NCBI RefSeq assembly: GCF_004295345.1
Contig: NZ_CP036200.1
Span: 930,001 to 994,000 of the forward strand
DNA: 64,000 nt
Direction of reading: 5' to 3'
Source: Shewanella maritima
Lineage (GTDB): Bacteria; Pseudomonadota; Gammaproteobacteria; Enterobacterales; Shewanellaceae
Each line of letters opens with the position of its first letter. Position 1 is the first letter of the stretch. The notes under the pieces were generated by a model. It searched no databases. It had not been told where the DNA came from and saw only the letters and a program-made list of their open reading frames with translations. This document shows positions 16,228 through 24,195 of the stretch, piece after piece. The translations under genes and the position numbers were made by a program.

Positions 16228-19062
16228 ATGCAAAAAATCGACTTTAAAACAATAAACGACAGCGCCTTAAACTCTGCATTAAATGTGGTTCAAAACTGGG
16301 TGCCTGATGGTTCAAAGCAAAGCCATGAATGGATTGCTCTAAACCCAACTAGAAATGACAGTAGCAAGGGCTCATTTTCAATCAACCTGAACACAGGTGT
16401 TTGGAAAGACTTTGCTACAAATGACGGTGGGGCAGACCTTATCAGCCTAGTTGCCTATGTTGAAGGGATAAAACAAGGTGATGCGGCTAAATTGCTCAGC
16501 GAATACTTAGGTATCGTTTCAATTCGCACTAATGAATCAAAGGCAAAAACACCAACTAAGAAACAGGAAGTATTCGAGGCCATCTATCCGCCACCAGCTA
16601 ATGTTAGAGACAATTGCCCAACTCGACACCCTAAGAACGGTAAACCATCTCAAGTTTGGGACTACTATTCACAAGACAATGTGCTGCTAATGAGGATCAT
16701 GCGTTTTGATTCAAACAAAGCTGGACAACGGAAAAAGGACTATAGGCCGTTAGCTTATGGTGTTTATGGAGAGCAAGAACCAAGGTGGCATTGGCGACAA
16801 CTACCTATTGGGCGCCCTCTTTATCGCCTTAACCGCATAAAGACACACTCAACTGCGGTTATATGTGAAGGAGAAAAAGCCGCAGATGCAGCAACAGGGT
16901 TATTCCCTGACAGCTTTGTTACGTGTTGGGCTGGTGGATCTAAAGCAATAAGCAAAACCGACTTTACCCCACTCAAAGGTAAACAAGTTATCTTTTGGCC
17001 TGACAATGATCAAGCTGGTAAAGAGTCTGTAGCCGTATTACACAAACAACTAAAAAACATAGGTATAGAGAATTTCAGAGTCATTGATACTCAATGTTTC
17101 GTCCAAAACGCCCCTTCTAAAAACGGTGAATTGATTGCTGGTGGTCACTGGCCGGATAAGGCCGATGCTTATGAAGCTATAGAACTTGGTTGGACAGCTC
17201 AACATATAGCTAAAGCCACTGAACTCAATAAGTTATTTACTAAAGCCGAAGTAAAACAACTCGCATTACAAGACGGTATCCCTCACGGTTACAGACTTGA
17301 TAAAAACGGGATTTGGTACACAGATGACAAAGGAAACAGCAAGCGACTTTGCGCCCCTTTAGAGTTTGTAGCCCGTTCAAGAAGTGGTCATGGTGATGGC
17401 AGGAACTGGGGAATATTGCTCAAGTTTGAAGATTTCGACCAACAAGAAAAGGTTTGGAATATACCAATGCAAGCCTTTGCAACTGATGGAGGTTCCGAGG
17501 TCATTCGTGGCTTGTTAGAACGTGGGTTAGATATTAGCTCCCACCGTGAAGCTAAGCGCAAAATCCTTGAGTACCTTCAAGAATATGAAACAGAGCAGCG
17601 AGTTTCCTTAGTTTACAAAATGGGGTGGCATAACAAGGCATTTGTATTCCCTGAATCCGTAGCTGGCACCAATGAACAAGTAATGTTTTACAGCGAGAGC
17701 CCGACACTATGCAAACTTGGTGAAACTGGTTCACTTGATGATTGGAAAGCTAATGTTAGCCACTATTGCAAGGGAAACTCCCTAGCTCTATTTTCAGTGA
17801 GTGCGGCACTTTCAGCCCCATTAGTCGAGTTAATGGGCTATGAGTCAATGGGCTTTCATTTCTTTGGTGATAGCTCTTGGGGTAAATCCACGTTACTTAA
17901 TGTTGCTTGCTCTGTATATGGCGACCCAGAAAGCTACAAATGTACATTTAGAGCAACAGACAACGCCCTAGAAAGCCTAGCCTCCGCTCATTCCGACATG
18001 TTGTTAGCACTTGATGAAATTAACCAAGTAGATGCTCGTATTATTGGCGACATTATTTACATGTTAGGCAACGGCCAAGGAAAGCACCGGGCAAATGACC
18101 GAGGCCAAGCGAGAGAGTCACAGCATAAATGGAAACTCACCTACTTAACCAATGGCGAGAAAACACTAGAGCAATATTTGCTTGAGGGTGGCAAGAAAGT
18201 GACGGGAGGCATGGAAATGCGCTTTCTAGGTATTAAGGCTACTTTCCAAGAGTCAGAACAAGATAAAAAGCATAAAGGCGTTTTTGACCATTGCCATGAA
18301 TTTGCTGGTGGTGCTGATCTTTCAAATCACTTAAAGCGAAACATGCAACAGTATCACGGCCTAGCGTTCCCCGCCTTTATCGACACGCTTGTATCTCAAG
18401 ATCTAAAAGAACTAACAACTTGGCTAGTAAAAGAAGTCGACAAGTTTGTTTCAAGTAACCTTACTCCTGAAGCTGGTGGACAAGTGCAACGAGCTGCTGC
18501 CAAGTTTGCATTAGTCGGGTTAGCCGGTGAACTCGCAACAAAGTGGAATATCACAGGCTGGAATAAAGGTGAGGCTTATTCAGCTGCTAGAGAGTGCTTT
18601 AAATCTTGGTTAAAGACCCGAGGCGGCGAAGGCAACATGGAAGATAAACAGCTATTGGAAGAAATCAAAACTCAACTAGAGCTATACGGTGAATCCAAGT
18701 TTAAACGATGGGATAAGAAAGCCAAAGGCTTTGCTGACCATCAAAGCACGATTACAGATACCCACGTCCCCTCACCAGCTGAGATGTGGGGATTCAGATA
18801 TTATCTTGAAGATAAAAATGCTACCGAGGGAGATACACAAGAAGTCATTTACTACATATATCCCAACGCATTTGAAACACGAATTTGCAAAGGCAATGAC
18901 CACCTCAGAGCTGCCAGATTGTTGAGAGATAGAGGCGCTTTGATTCTAAGAGACAGTGAACTAAAGGAGAACCGATTAAAGACGAAAGAAAGATTACCAG
19001 GCTCAGGTAAAAGTGCTAGGCCAATATATAAGGTCAAAGGCAGCGTTTTATTTGCAGCTTAA
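16228..19062 (+). CDS. TOPRIM/DUF927 primase-helicase
   Basis: A 944-aa replication protein. Residues 1-110 resemble a primase N-terminal region (GVWKDFATNDGGADLISLVAY). A TOPRIM domain follows (VICEGEKAADAATGL at about 210, VIFWPDNDQAGKES at about 255). DUF927 occupies about 340-640 with a P-loop (FFGDSSWGKSTLL, about 546) and a Walker B-like MLLALDEINQVD (about 591), fitting a helicase ATPase. Such proteins prime and unwind DNA at the element's own origin, so the island may replicate after excision. The gene is intact; the C-terminal 200 residues are helical and unassigned. The repeat-rich region at 20067-20800 is a candidate origin. Confidence 0.9.
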   Translation: MQKIDFKTINDSALNSALNVVQNWVPDGSKQSHEWIALNPTRNDSSKGSFSINLNTGVWKDFATNDGGADLISLVAYVEGIKQGDAAKLLSEYLGIVSIRTNESKAKTPTKKQEVFEAIYPPPANVRDNCPTRHPKNGKPSQVWDYYSQDNVLLMRIMRFDSNKAGQRKKDYRPLAYGVYGEQEPRWHWRQLPIGRPLYRLNRIKTHSTAVICEGEKAADAATGLFPDSFVTCWAGGSKAISKTDFTPLKGKQVIFWPDNDQAGKESVAVLHKQLKNIGIENFRVIDTQCFVQNAPSKNGELIAGGHWPDKADAYEAIELGWTAQHIAKATELNKLFTKAEVKQLALQDGIPHGYRLDKNGIWYTDDKGNSKRLCAPLEFVARSRSGHGDGRNWGILLKFEDFDQQEKVWNIPMQAFATDGGSEVIRGLLERGLDISSHREAKRKILEYLQEYETEQRVSLVYKMGWHNKAFVFPESVAGTNEQVMFYSESPTLCKLGETGSLDDWKANVSHYCKGNSLALFSVSAALSAPLVELMGYESMGFHFFGDSSWGKSTLLNVACSVYGDPESYKCTFRATDNALESLASAHSDMLLALDEINQVDARIIGDIIYMLGNGQGKHRANDRGQARESQHKWKLTYLTNGEKTLEQYLLEGGKKVTGGMEMRFLGIKATFQESEQDKKHKGVFDHCHEFAGGADLSNHLKRNMQQYHGLAFPAFIDTLVSQDLKELTTWLVKEVDKFVSSNLTPEAGGQVQRAAAKFALVGLAGELATKWNITGWNKGEAYSAARECFKSWLKTRGGEGNMEDKQLLEEIKTQLELYGESKFKRWDKKAKGFADHQSTITDTHVPSPAEMWGFRYYLEDKNATEGDTQEVIYYIYPNAFETRICKGNDHLRAARLLRDRGALILRDSELKENRLKTKERLPGSGKSARPIYKVKGSVLFAA

Positions 19063-19156
19063 CAAACCACCAACAGGGAACAAGTACAGGAGGCATAACA
19101 ATGCAGCTAGCTAAGCTTACTCGAGTTACAACATTCAAAAATGAGGATATTAAACA

Positions 19157-19378
19157 ATGGAACAACCATTACAATGCAAAGTTATTTCTATTTCCTCCGC
19201 CACTGGTTGGAAAGTTAGATATAACGAATGTTTAGACTTGGAGCCTTTGGCTTGTTGGGCTCTTGTCGAATACGAAAACGGTAGTCAAAAAATCGAAGGA
19301 ATGATTTCAAACATTGATGGAGAGGTTGAAAGGGCTGAAAGTAATGAACACTTTCTCGAATACGTTGAACCGTTATAG
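19157..19378 (+). CDS. Small hypothetical island protein (73 aa)
   Basis: A 73-aa frame downstream of the primase-helicase, with the start MEQPLQCKVISISSATGWKV and an acidic C-terminus. The sequence reads like a small beta-barrel (ALVEYENGSQKIEGMISNIDGE). No family recognised. The upstream AATGAGGATATT gives a plausible ribosome-binding site. Might be an accessory protein of the replication module. Confidence 0.55.
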   Translation: MEQPLQCKVISISSATGWKVRYNECLDLEPLACWALVEYENGSQKIEGMISNIDGEVERAESNEHFLEYVEPL

Positions 19379-19442
19379 TCCTGTACCGCTTTGATTATAC
19401 CCAAAAGAGTACAACGCAAACGAGTACAGATTGTTTAGTTAT

Positions 19443-19480
19443 ATGTACCGATATAAGCTTGATTTTATATATCGGTACAT
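19443..19480. promoter_or_regulatory. Dyad upstream of the serine resolvase, likely res subsite/operator
   Basis: Perfect 13-bp arms, ATGTACCGATATA (19443-19455) and its reverse complement (19468-19480), are separated by 12 bases. Related TGTAC motifs occur at about 19380-19430. Serine resolvases usually bind a cluster of such dyads just upstream of their own gene, where they recombine and autoregulate; the gene starts 44 bases downstream. Confidence 0.6.
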
Positions 19481-19523
19481 TATTATGAATACATCTAAGA
19501 CTTAAAACGGTACAGGTAATACT

Positions 19524-20066
19524 ATGTCAAAAGTTGGATACATTAGAGTAAGCACAGTAGAGCAAAACTTAGACCGCCAATTGGCCAACATTGAATTCGA
19601 TAAAGTATTTGAAGATAAGTGCTCTGGTAAAGACACAAATCGACCTGGCCTTGAATCAATGCTTGAGTATGTTCGTGAAGGTGATGAAATCCACGTACAC
19701 GACATTAGCCGCTTAGCTCGTAACCTTGAGGATTTGCTGACTCTAGTAAAAGACCTAACTAATAAAGGTATATCAGTTTGCTTTCATAAAGAGAGCTTAA
19801 CCTTTACTGGTGAGTCAAACCCAATGCAAGAGCTTATGTTAAGTATGCTAGGTAGCGTTTACCAGTTTGAACGCTCAATGATCAGAGAACGCCAATTAGA
19901 AGGTATTCAACAAGCTAAAGCACAAGGCAAGTACAAAGGTCGCCCAACCGATAACAATCTACACGACAAGATCAGAGCTTTAAAAGCTGAAGGGCTTTCA
20001 CTACGCAAGATTGCTAATGAGTGTGGTTGCGCTCTATCGACAGTACAAAGAGCACTAGCCAGCTAA
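19524..20066 (+). CDS. Serine recombinase (resolvase/invertase family)
   Basis: A 180-aa small serine recombinase. VGYIRVSTVEQNLDRQ carries the nucleophile Ser (about residue 9) and the YxRVS motif. The conserved block HDISRLARNLEDLL with the arginines follows, then the dimer helix (MLGSVYQFERSMIRERQ), and a C-terminal HTH (GLSLRKIANECGCALSTVQRAL). The length fits Tn3-type resolvases or DNA invertases. No transposase or invertible segment flanked by dyads was seen, so dimer resolution of a replicating island is a reasonable inference. A dyad directly upstream supports autoregulated binding. Confidence 0.92.
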   Translation: MSKVGYIRVSTVEQNLDRQLANIEFDKVFEDKCSGKDTNRPGLESMLEYVREGDEIHVHDISRLARNLEDLLTLVKDLTNKGISVCFHKESLTFTGESNPMQELMLSMLGSVYQFERSMIRERQLEGIQQAKAQGKYKGRPTDNNLHDKIRALKAEGLSLRKIANECGCALSTVQRALAS

Positions 20067-20160
20067 TTGATTTGTTCCCACTGGAAGAACACTGGGAACA
20101 ATAAAACCAAACAACGGGAACAACTGGAAAGCTTACCACTCAAGGCTTTGACGCTAGTTA

Positions 20161-20184
20161 TTCCCACTTTCCCACTGTTACCAC
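20161..20184. repeat. Left arm of a long inverted repeat
   Basis: This 24-base arm matches the reverse complement of 20661-20684 at 22 of 24 positions. It contains two TTCCCA cores and a GTTACCAC end. The arms are about 480 bases apart. Confidence 0.8.
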
Positions 20185-20366
20185 CCCGCTCCCCTTGCCT
20201 ACCTAGTCATGCGCTCAGAACACAGCCTCAACGTCACTCCAAAGCCCTCCTAATAACCTCAAGGTACTTTGAACTTGCCCTAGTATGCGAAGCGATTCTC
20301 GCGATATTTAAACAGCTACTAATTCCAGCAAGGGGGGTTATAAAAGTCTAGTTATTCAGTTTGTAC

Positions 20367-20392
20367 ACCGCCGCCCCAGACAGATTTTTATG
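20367..20392. repeat. 26-bp direct repeat, copy 1
   Basis: Identical to 20490-20515, 123 bases away. It begins ACCGCCGCCCCAGACAG and ends in a TTTTTATG run. The internal CCGCCGCCCCA is also found in the island's right attachment site (22040-22048 region). Confidence 0.85.
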
Positions 20393-20489
20393 TGGCATTA
20401 AAATGAAAACAAAAAGCCCTTTGATGCATATATATGCACCTATATTCATAGTAGGGGGTATTAGAATCTCTATGGCCTTTGGCTAGTGT

Positions 20490-20515
20490 ACCGCCGCCCC
20501 AGACAGATTTTTATG
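20490..20515. repeat. 26-bp direct repeat, copy 2
   Basis: Exact second copy of 20367-20392, in the same orientation. Both copies are preceded by a GTAC or GTACAC sequence, so the similarity extends weakly upstream. Confidence 0.85.
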
Positions 20516-20660
20516 CATGCCAAAACTCAAACTGTTTTTTTAGCCCTATTTATTAGGTGGAGAATACATATAAGGTAACGATTACAAGCCCTTTCCCCTC
20601 TGCGAGCCGCATTTGCTAAACGGAATCTAGAGCCCGAGATTAAGCAGTGACACTTACCCT

Positions 20661-20684
20661 GTGGTAACTGTGGGAAACTGGGAA
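20661..20684. repeat. Right arm of a long inverted repeat
   Basis: Partner of 20161-20184, with two mismatches in 24 bases. Further TTCCCAC/GTGGGAA pairs at 20746-20752 and 20763-20769 lie just outside it. Confidence 0.8.
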
Positions 20685-20921
20685 CAAGACTGCTTATATG
20701 TTGATTTTGTGGGGGAATAACTACTTCCACTAACAAGCTACGCTGTTCCCACCAGCTAAGAAGTGGGAATTCTGCAGTGACTAAACTCACCAGTGGCAGC
20801 TACGGCTATTTATATGAACTAAGCCATAAAAGGCGCCAATTAGATTTAAACGCCTTTAAACCTACGTTATGCTATCGCCGTCCGGTTAACTCATATTAGT
20901 AAATCAAAACAAGGAGTTGTT

Positions 20922-21116
20922 ATGCCTGGTGGCGGCGGTGAAGAACCCAAAAAACATGAGCTAGAGCCTGTTCCAGAACAAGAGGGCGCAGCCCAAACTA
21001 TCGCTTTAAACTCACAAACGGTTACGAAAGTAGACGGTTATCTATTTGAACCAACCCATATAGCCCTAGCAGCTATCACCATTACAATTTTCTTCATTAT
21101 CATGAGGCGAAAATGA
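20922..21116 (+). CDS. Small single-pass membrane protein paired with an Abi-like gene
   Basis: A 64-aa protein with a glycine/glutamate-rich N-terminus (MPGGGGEEPKKHELEPVPEQ) and a C-terminal transmembrane helix (HIALAAITITIFFIIM) ending in basic RRK, suggesting a cytoplasmic C-end. AAGGAG lies eight bases before the ATG. It overlaps the next gene by 4 bases (ATGA), so the two are translationally coupled. Not recognised as a known family; it could be a regulator or partner of the abortive-infection-like protein. Confidence 0.7.
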   Translation: MPGGGGEEPKKHELEPVPEQEGAAQTIALNSQTVTKVDGYLFEPTHIALAAITITIFFIIMRRK

Positions 21117-21931
21117 ATCAAGAAACAAAGGTTGAAGGTAAAAGCTCTTTTCTCCCTAGGCCATTAATACGTGGTGGATTTGCTGTGATTGTGATTACAG
21201 TGTTTATTCTGGGCTTTTATTTCATATCATTCGGGTCTAGTGGTATTTTCTCCCAAGAATCGTTCGCACAATTTGGTGATTACGTAGGGGGCACACTCAA
21301 CCCAATTTTAAGCTTCGCAACTATTGGCCTGCTGGTATGGTCAATTCGAATTCAGCTCAAAGAATTACGAGCCTCTACAGAAGCTTTAGAAAACAGCAAA
21401 ATAGAACTCCAACTTACTAGAATTGAAGCCGAAAAGAGTGCCTCAGCACTTGCAGCCCAAGTAGCGATGAGTGAAAAAGATTTTAGAGTACGAGAAATAA
21501 CTCGCTCATTAAACGAACAGTTCAAAGTCTATGAGACCTTAATCAATTCTCCAAGCACTGATTTAGACACTTATGTGGATCAAAGCCAAAACCCATGGGT
21601 AGAATATAAAACCGTATCATCTTTAATTGATGGAATGCGTTTTGGGTTTCCATTCCCTGAGTTTATGCAGTTTAAAGTTATTGCAAAGCAACAGCTTGAT
21701 AGTGAAATTGAAACAATATGGCATCAAAGCATCAATAACTTAGAGTTTATTTTCCATCTGCTGGACGAATACACTGTAGAAAGTATGCTCCCCGAAGGCA
21801 GATTAACTAGAGTGAGCGAAACATACTTACTACGGTTGCTCGGACATATAAAATCGCTACAGACGATTGTGAACAATGACCGCTTGAGTAAACTTGATAA
21901 AAAAGTTAAACATCTTCTACGTGAAAAATAA
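21113..21931 (+). CDS. Membrane protein resembling phage abortive infection proteins (putAbiC-like)
   Basis: A 272-aa protein with two N-terminal transmembrane helices (GGFAVIVITVFILGFYFISF at about 22-41, and a second at about 62-82), a coiled coil (about 85-125, many E/K/A heptads) and a soluble helical C-terminal domain. The stretch AQFGDYVGGTLNPILSFATI is the hallmark of the putative phage abortive infection family (FGDxxGGxLNPxLSF), whose members sit in the inner membrane and are thought to stop infected cells. It is cargo at the right end of the island, coupled to a 64-aa membrane protein. The family call is from motif memory; antiphage activity is inferred. Confidence 0.65.
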   Translation: MNQETKVEGKSSFLPRPLIRGGFAVIVITVFILGFYFISFGSSGIFSQESFAQFGDYVGGTLNPILSFATIGLLVWSIRIQLKELRASTEALENSKIELQLTRIEAEKSASALAAQVAMSEKDFRVREITRSLNEQFKVYETLINSPSTDLDTYVDQSQNPWVEYKTVSSLIDGMRFGFPFPEFMQFKVIAKQQLDSEIETIWHQSINNLEFIFHLLDEYTVESMLPEGRLTRVSETYLLRLLGHIKSLQTIVNNDRLSKLDKKVKHLLREK

Positions 21932-22029
21932 TCTACCCAATGAGTGTAAACCTAAAGAAACACCAAAGGTAACACAACAAAGAGATGAAAACCTATTATT
22001 CCATATATAACATCAAGTTAAAAAACAAA

Positions 22030-22053
22030 TTCAAGTCCCGCCGCCCCACCAAA
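22030..22053 (+). repeat. attR of the ssrA island
   Basis: A copy of the ssrA 3' end with one T missing compared with 12796-12820. The sequence beyond it (a terminator) looks like the original downstream neighbour of ssrA. The missing base means this copy alone would not rebuild the normal acceptor stem. Confidence 0.85.
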
Positions 22054-22090
22054 CATTAAAAAGCTCACCTTCGGGTGAGCTTTTTGCTTT
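22049..22090. repeat. 42-bp direct repeat with terminator, left copy
   Basis: Identical over 42 bases to 43212-43253. It contains the hairpin AAAAAGCTCACC-TTCG-GGTGAGCTTTTT and overlaps attR by five bases. The pair brackets the whole type I secretion/adhesin block. Confidence 0.9.
22058..22085 (+). terminator. Terminator, probable duplicated ssrA terminator (left copy)
   Basis: A perfect 12-bp stem with a stable TTCG tetraloop, flanked by A5 and T5. It follows the ssrA-derived attR, as a native ssrA terminator would. Confidence 0.9.
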
Positions 22091-22542
22091 CTACGAAAAA
22101 TTTCACAAGTAGAATAACTAGCTGCAATTTCTACGTTGTTCTACGCGATTTATCTAGCATAATCTCTGTACGTTGGTTTATTACAATTAACACTGTATTG
22201 CGTACTCCCCTCCGCCTTTGAACTCAAATTAATTGAGGTGAAAAAACTGCACGACAATGCATCCATTAGCTATCTGTAAAACAAGCTTGATAATAACCGC
22301 TCAATGTAAACTAAGTTTTCAGCAACAAAATGGACGCTAAGAATTTAAATTCAGGTCTAATGATATGCTCATCTAAAGCCCTCATTTTTAAAACCCACTC
22401 ATTTGGACTACACATACGGTTTTAGTCACAAAAATTCCACAAAACATAGTCTTTTCACTAAAATTACTACTAATCTGGTAATAGTAACCGCTCAAAAATC
22501 GTTCCGTAATGACGTATCTCCCCCACAACAAGGAAGTAAGCA
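22091..22542. other. Promoter region of the T1SS operon
   Basis: A 450-base AT-rich gap without a gene. TTCTACG occurs three times near 22087-22143. AAGGAAGT lies just before the first ABC gene at 22543. No convincing -35/-10 pair was singled out. Confidence 0.4.
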
Positions 22543-24195
22543 ATGACAGACAACTTTAGCCTGCTAATCAAAAACCGTGCTTGGGTCGAGCTATTGCTTT
22601 CGTCTACCTTGATTAACTTGCTGTCATTGGCACTGCCTTTCACTATGCTGCAAATTTACGACCGAATTCTGCCGAATCAAGGGTATGGCACTGCCAGCGT
22701 GCTGGTTTCTGCCGTGGCCGTTGCCATTTTATTAGAACTGGTTCTGCGCTATGCACGCAGTTGGGTACTTGCTTCCAGCGCGGCAAATTTTGAACTTCAA
22801 ACAACTACCCATACCGTAGGCGCGTTATTGCAATCTGATTATAAGCGGATTGAGTCTTTAGGCACTGGGGTGATTGCCAACGGGTTAAACAGCATTGCCA
22901 CTATGCGAGAAATCTATTCAGGCCAAGCGCTTGTTGCATTGATGGATTTTCCCTTCGTGCTGATTTTCTTGGCTTTAGTGGCGTATATTGGCGGCCCACT
23001 GGTGCTCATCCCCATCGCGGTATGGGCGGTAATTGGCGTACTTGTTTACCTGATTGGTAAACAACTCAATCAAGCCACCCAAGCTTTAGGGCTTACCGAG
23101 GGTGAGCGCTCACGCTTGCTTATCCAGGTGCTATCGGGACTCACTACCGCCAAAGCTCTGGGAATGGAAACCAAACTCAGTGGTATGTACAACGAGATCA
23201 ATTACCAACGACTCGCCCAGCAGCAACAAGTCGACTGGTTGTCGTCCAAATTACAGGAACTTATTCAAGGTGCTTCGCAAGCCACCACCTTGCTTATCGT
23301 CCTCATAGGTTGCTTGGCGGTGCTCAACGGTGATTTAACCACAGGGGGACTCGCTGCTTGCTCTATTTTGGCCGGCCGGGCAATCGCCCCATTAAGTGCC
23401 ATCATCAGCTTACGTTCACGGTTGGCTGTGGCGAAAACGGCTATGTCACAGGTTGAGCAGTTGAGCCAGCTGCCAGGGGAGGTTTTTGATGGCACAACCC
23501 AATACCAACAAAAACTTCCTCTAGGCCCAATACAGCTGCACCAAGTTAGCTTGCAACAAACCGGGGCCAAGCTCGTTGATGTCAATATTGAAATTCCAGC
23601 AGGGAGCTTTGTGACAGTGACCTCTAACCCGCTCACTCACGCTAGTCTGCTACTAAGTAGTATTGGCGCGTTTCATCGGGTAGAAAGCGGAAAAATATTG
23701 ATTGCTGGTGTCGAGCAAAGCCAACATAAACGCAGTGAATATCGTCAGTCGGTACTGCACGTATCCCCTTGGCCAACCTTGATGGCTGGCACGCTGATGG
23801 AAAACATGACCTTATTTGCTGCTGACAAAGAACCGCAAGCTATGGCCATAGCGGAAACCTTAGGGTTAACAGAAACCATCGCGCAACTGCCTGCGGGCTA
23901 TCAAACACTTGTGGGCAATAACGACAGCCAAATGTTGAATAAAGGTGCGATTAAGCTCATTGGCTTAGTGCGGGCATTAGTCCAATCGCCCTCAATTTTA
24001 CTGCTTGATGAACCGATGATCTCATTGGATGCAGACTCACAACAAAGGTTGCTGAAATTATTAGCTAGCTATCGCGGCGACATGACCATCATATTCGCCA
24101 GTTATTTTACTAGTATTAGAGCATTGAGCGACATACATCTACATATTGATACCCAAGGACACTGCCAGCAGCAAGCGAAGGAGGTGTCAGCATGA
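22543..24195 (+). CDS. Type I secretion ABC transporter subunit with degenerate ATPase
   Basis: A 550-aa protein with an ABC transporter membrane domain (six predicted helices, residues about 15-310) and a nucleotide-binding domain (about 330-545). The Walker B segment SILLLDEPMISLD is intact. The P-loop reads TSNPLTHASLLL without the essential lysine, and the signature reads MLNKGAIKL rather than LSGGQ. The subunit therefore probably cannot hydrolyse ATP alone and should pair with the next gene product, comparable to paired ATPases of some RTX-toxin exporters. No N-terminal peptidase domain. Its stop codon overlaps the next start by four bases. Confidence 0.88.
   Translation: MTDNFSLLIKNRAWVELLLSSTLINLLSLALPFTMLQIYDRILPNQGYGTASVLVSAVAVAILLELVLRYARSWVLASSAANFELQTTTHTVGALLQSDYKRIESLGTGVIANGLNSIATMREIYSGQALVALMDFPFVLIFLALVAYIGGPLVLIPIAVWAVIGVLVYLIGKQLNQATQALGLTEGERSRLLIQVLSGLTTAKALGMETKLSGMYNEINYQRLAQQQQVDWLSSKLQELIQGASQATTLLIVLIGCLAVLNGDLTTGGLAACSILAGRAIAPLSAIISLRSRLAVAKTAMSQVEQLSQLPGEVFDGTTQYQQKLPLGPIQLHQVSLQQTGAKLVDVNIEIPAGSFVTVTSNPLTHASLLLSSIGAFHRVESGKILIAGVEQSQHKRSEYRQSVLHVSPWPTLMAGTLMENMTLFAADKEPQAMAIAETLGLTETIAQLPAGYQTLVGNNDSQMLNKGAIKLIGLVRALVQSPSILLLDEPMISLDADSQQRLLKLLASYRGDMTIIFASYFTSIRALSDIHLHIDTQGHCQQQAKEVSA

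Larger units (their letters stand above)
20067..20921. other. Gene-free, repeat-rich region; possible replication origin
   Basis: About 850 bases without a credible gene. TTCCCA/TGGGAA motifs cluster near both ends: around 20074-20099, 20161-20184, 20661-20684 and 20746-20769. The middle holds two 26-bp direct repeats and a perfect palindrome TGCATATATATGCA (20425-20438). Because the same island encodes a primase-helicase, this layout suits iterons of a replication origin. It could instead be a resolvase or partition region. Confidence 0.5.
12796..22053. mobile_element. Genomic island integrated in ssrA
   Basis: A 9.2-kb element bounded by 24/25-base copies of the ssrA 3' end. Gene order is integrase, two unknown genes, AlpA-like regulator, small unknown gene, TOPRIM/DUF927 primase-helicase, small unknown gene, serine resolvase, a repeat-rich gap, then a two-gene membrane module. 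This resembles P4-like or integrative replicating elements that carry defence cargo. No conjugation or phage structural genes are seen, so transfer would need a helper. Confidence 0.85.

Noticed and set aside
19101..19235. 44-codon frame between the primase and the 73-aa gene
   Set aside because: It overlaps the 73-aa frame in another phase and has no family-like sequence; only the latter has a plausible protein composition.
20067..20351. 94-aa plus-strand frame after the resolvase
   Set aside because: It runs through the inverted-repeat arm, has no ribosome-binding site and a low-complexity proline/leucine composition.
20527..20790. 87-aa minus-strand frame in the origin-like region
   Set aside because: It spans the repeat arms and has no ribosome-binding site or recognisable domain.
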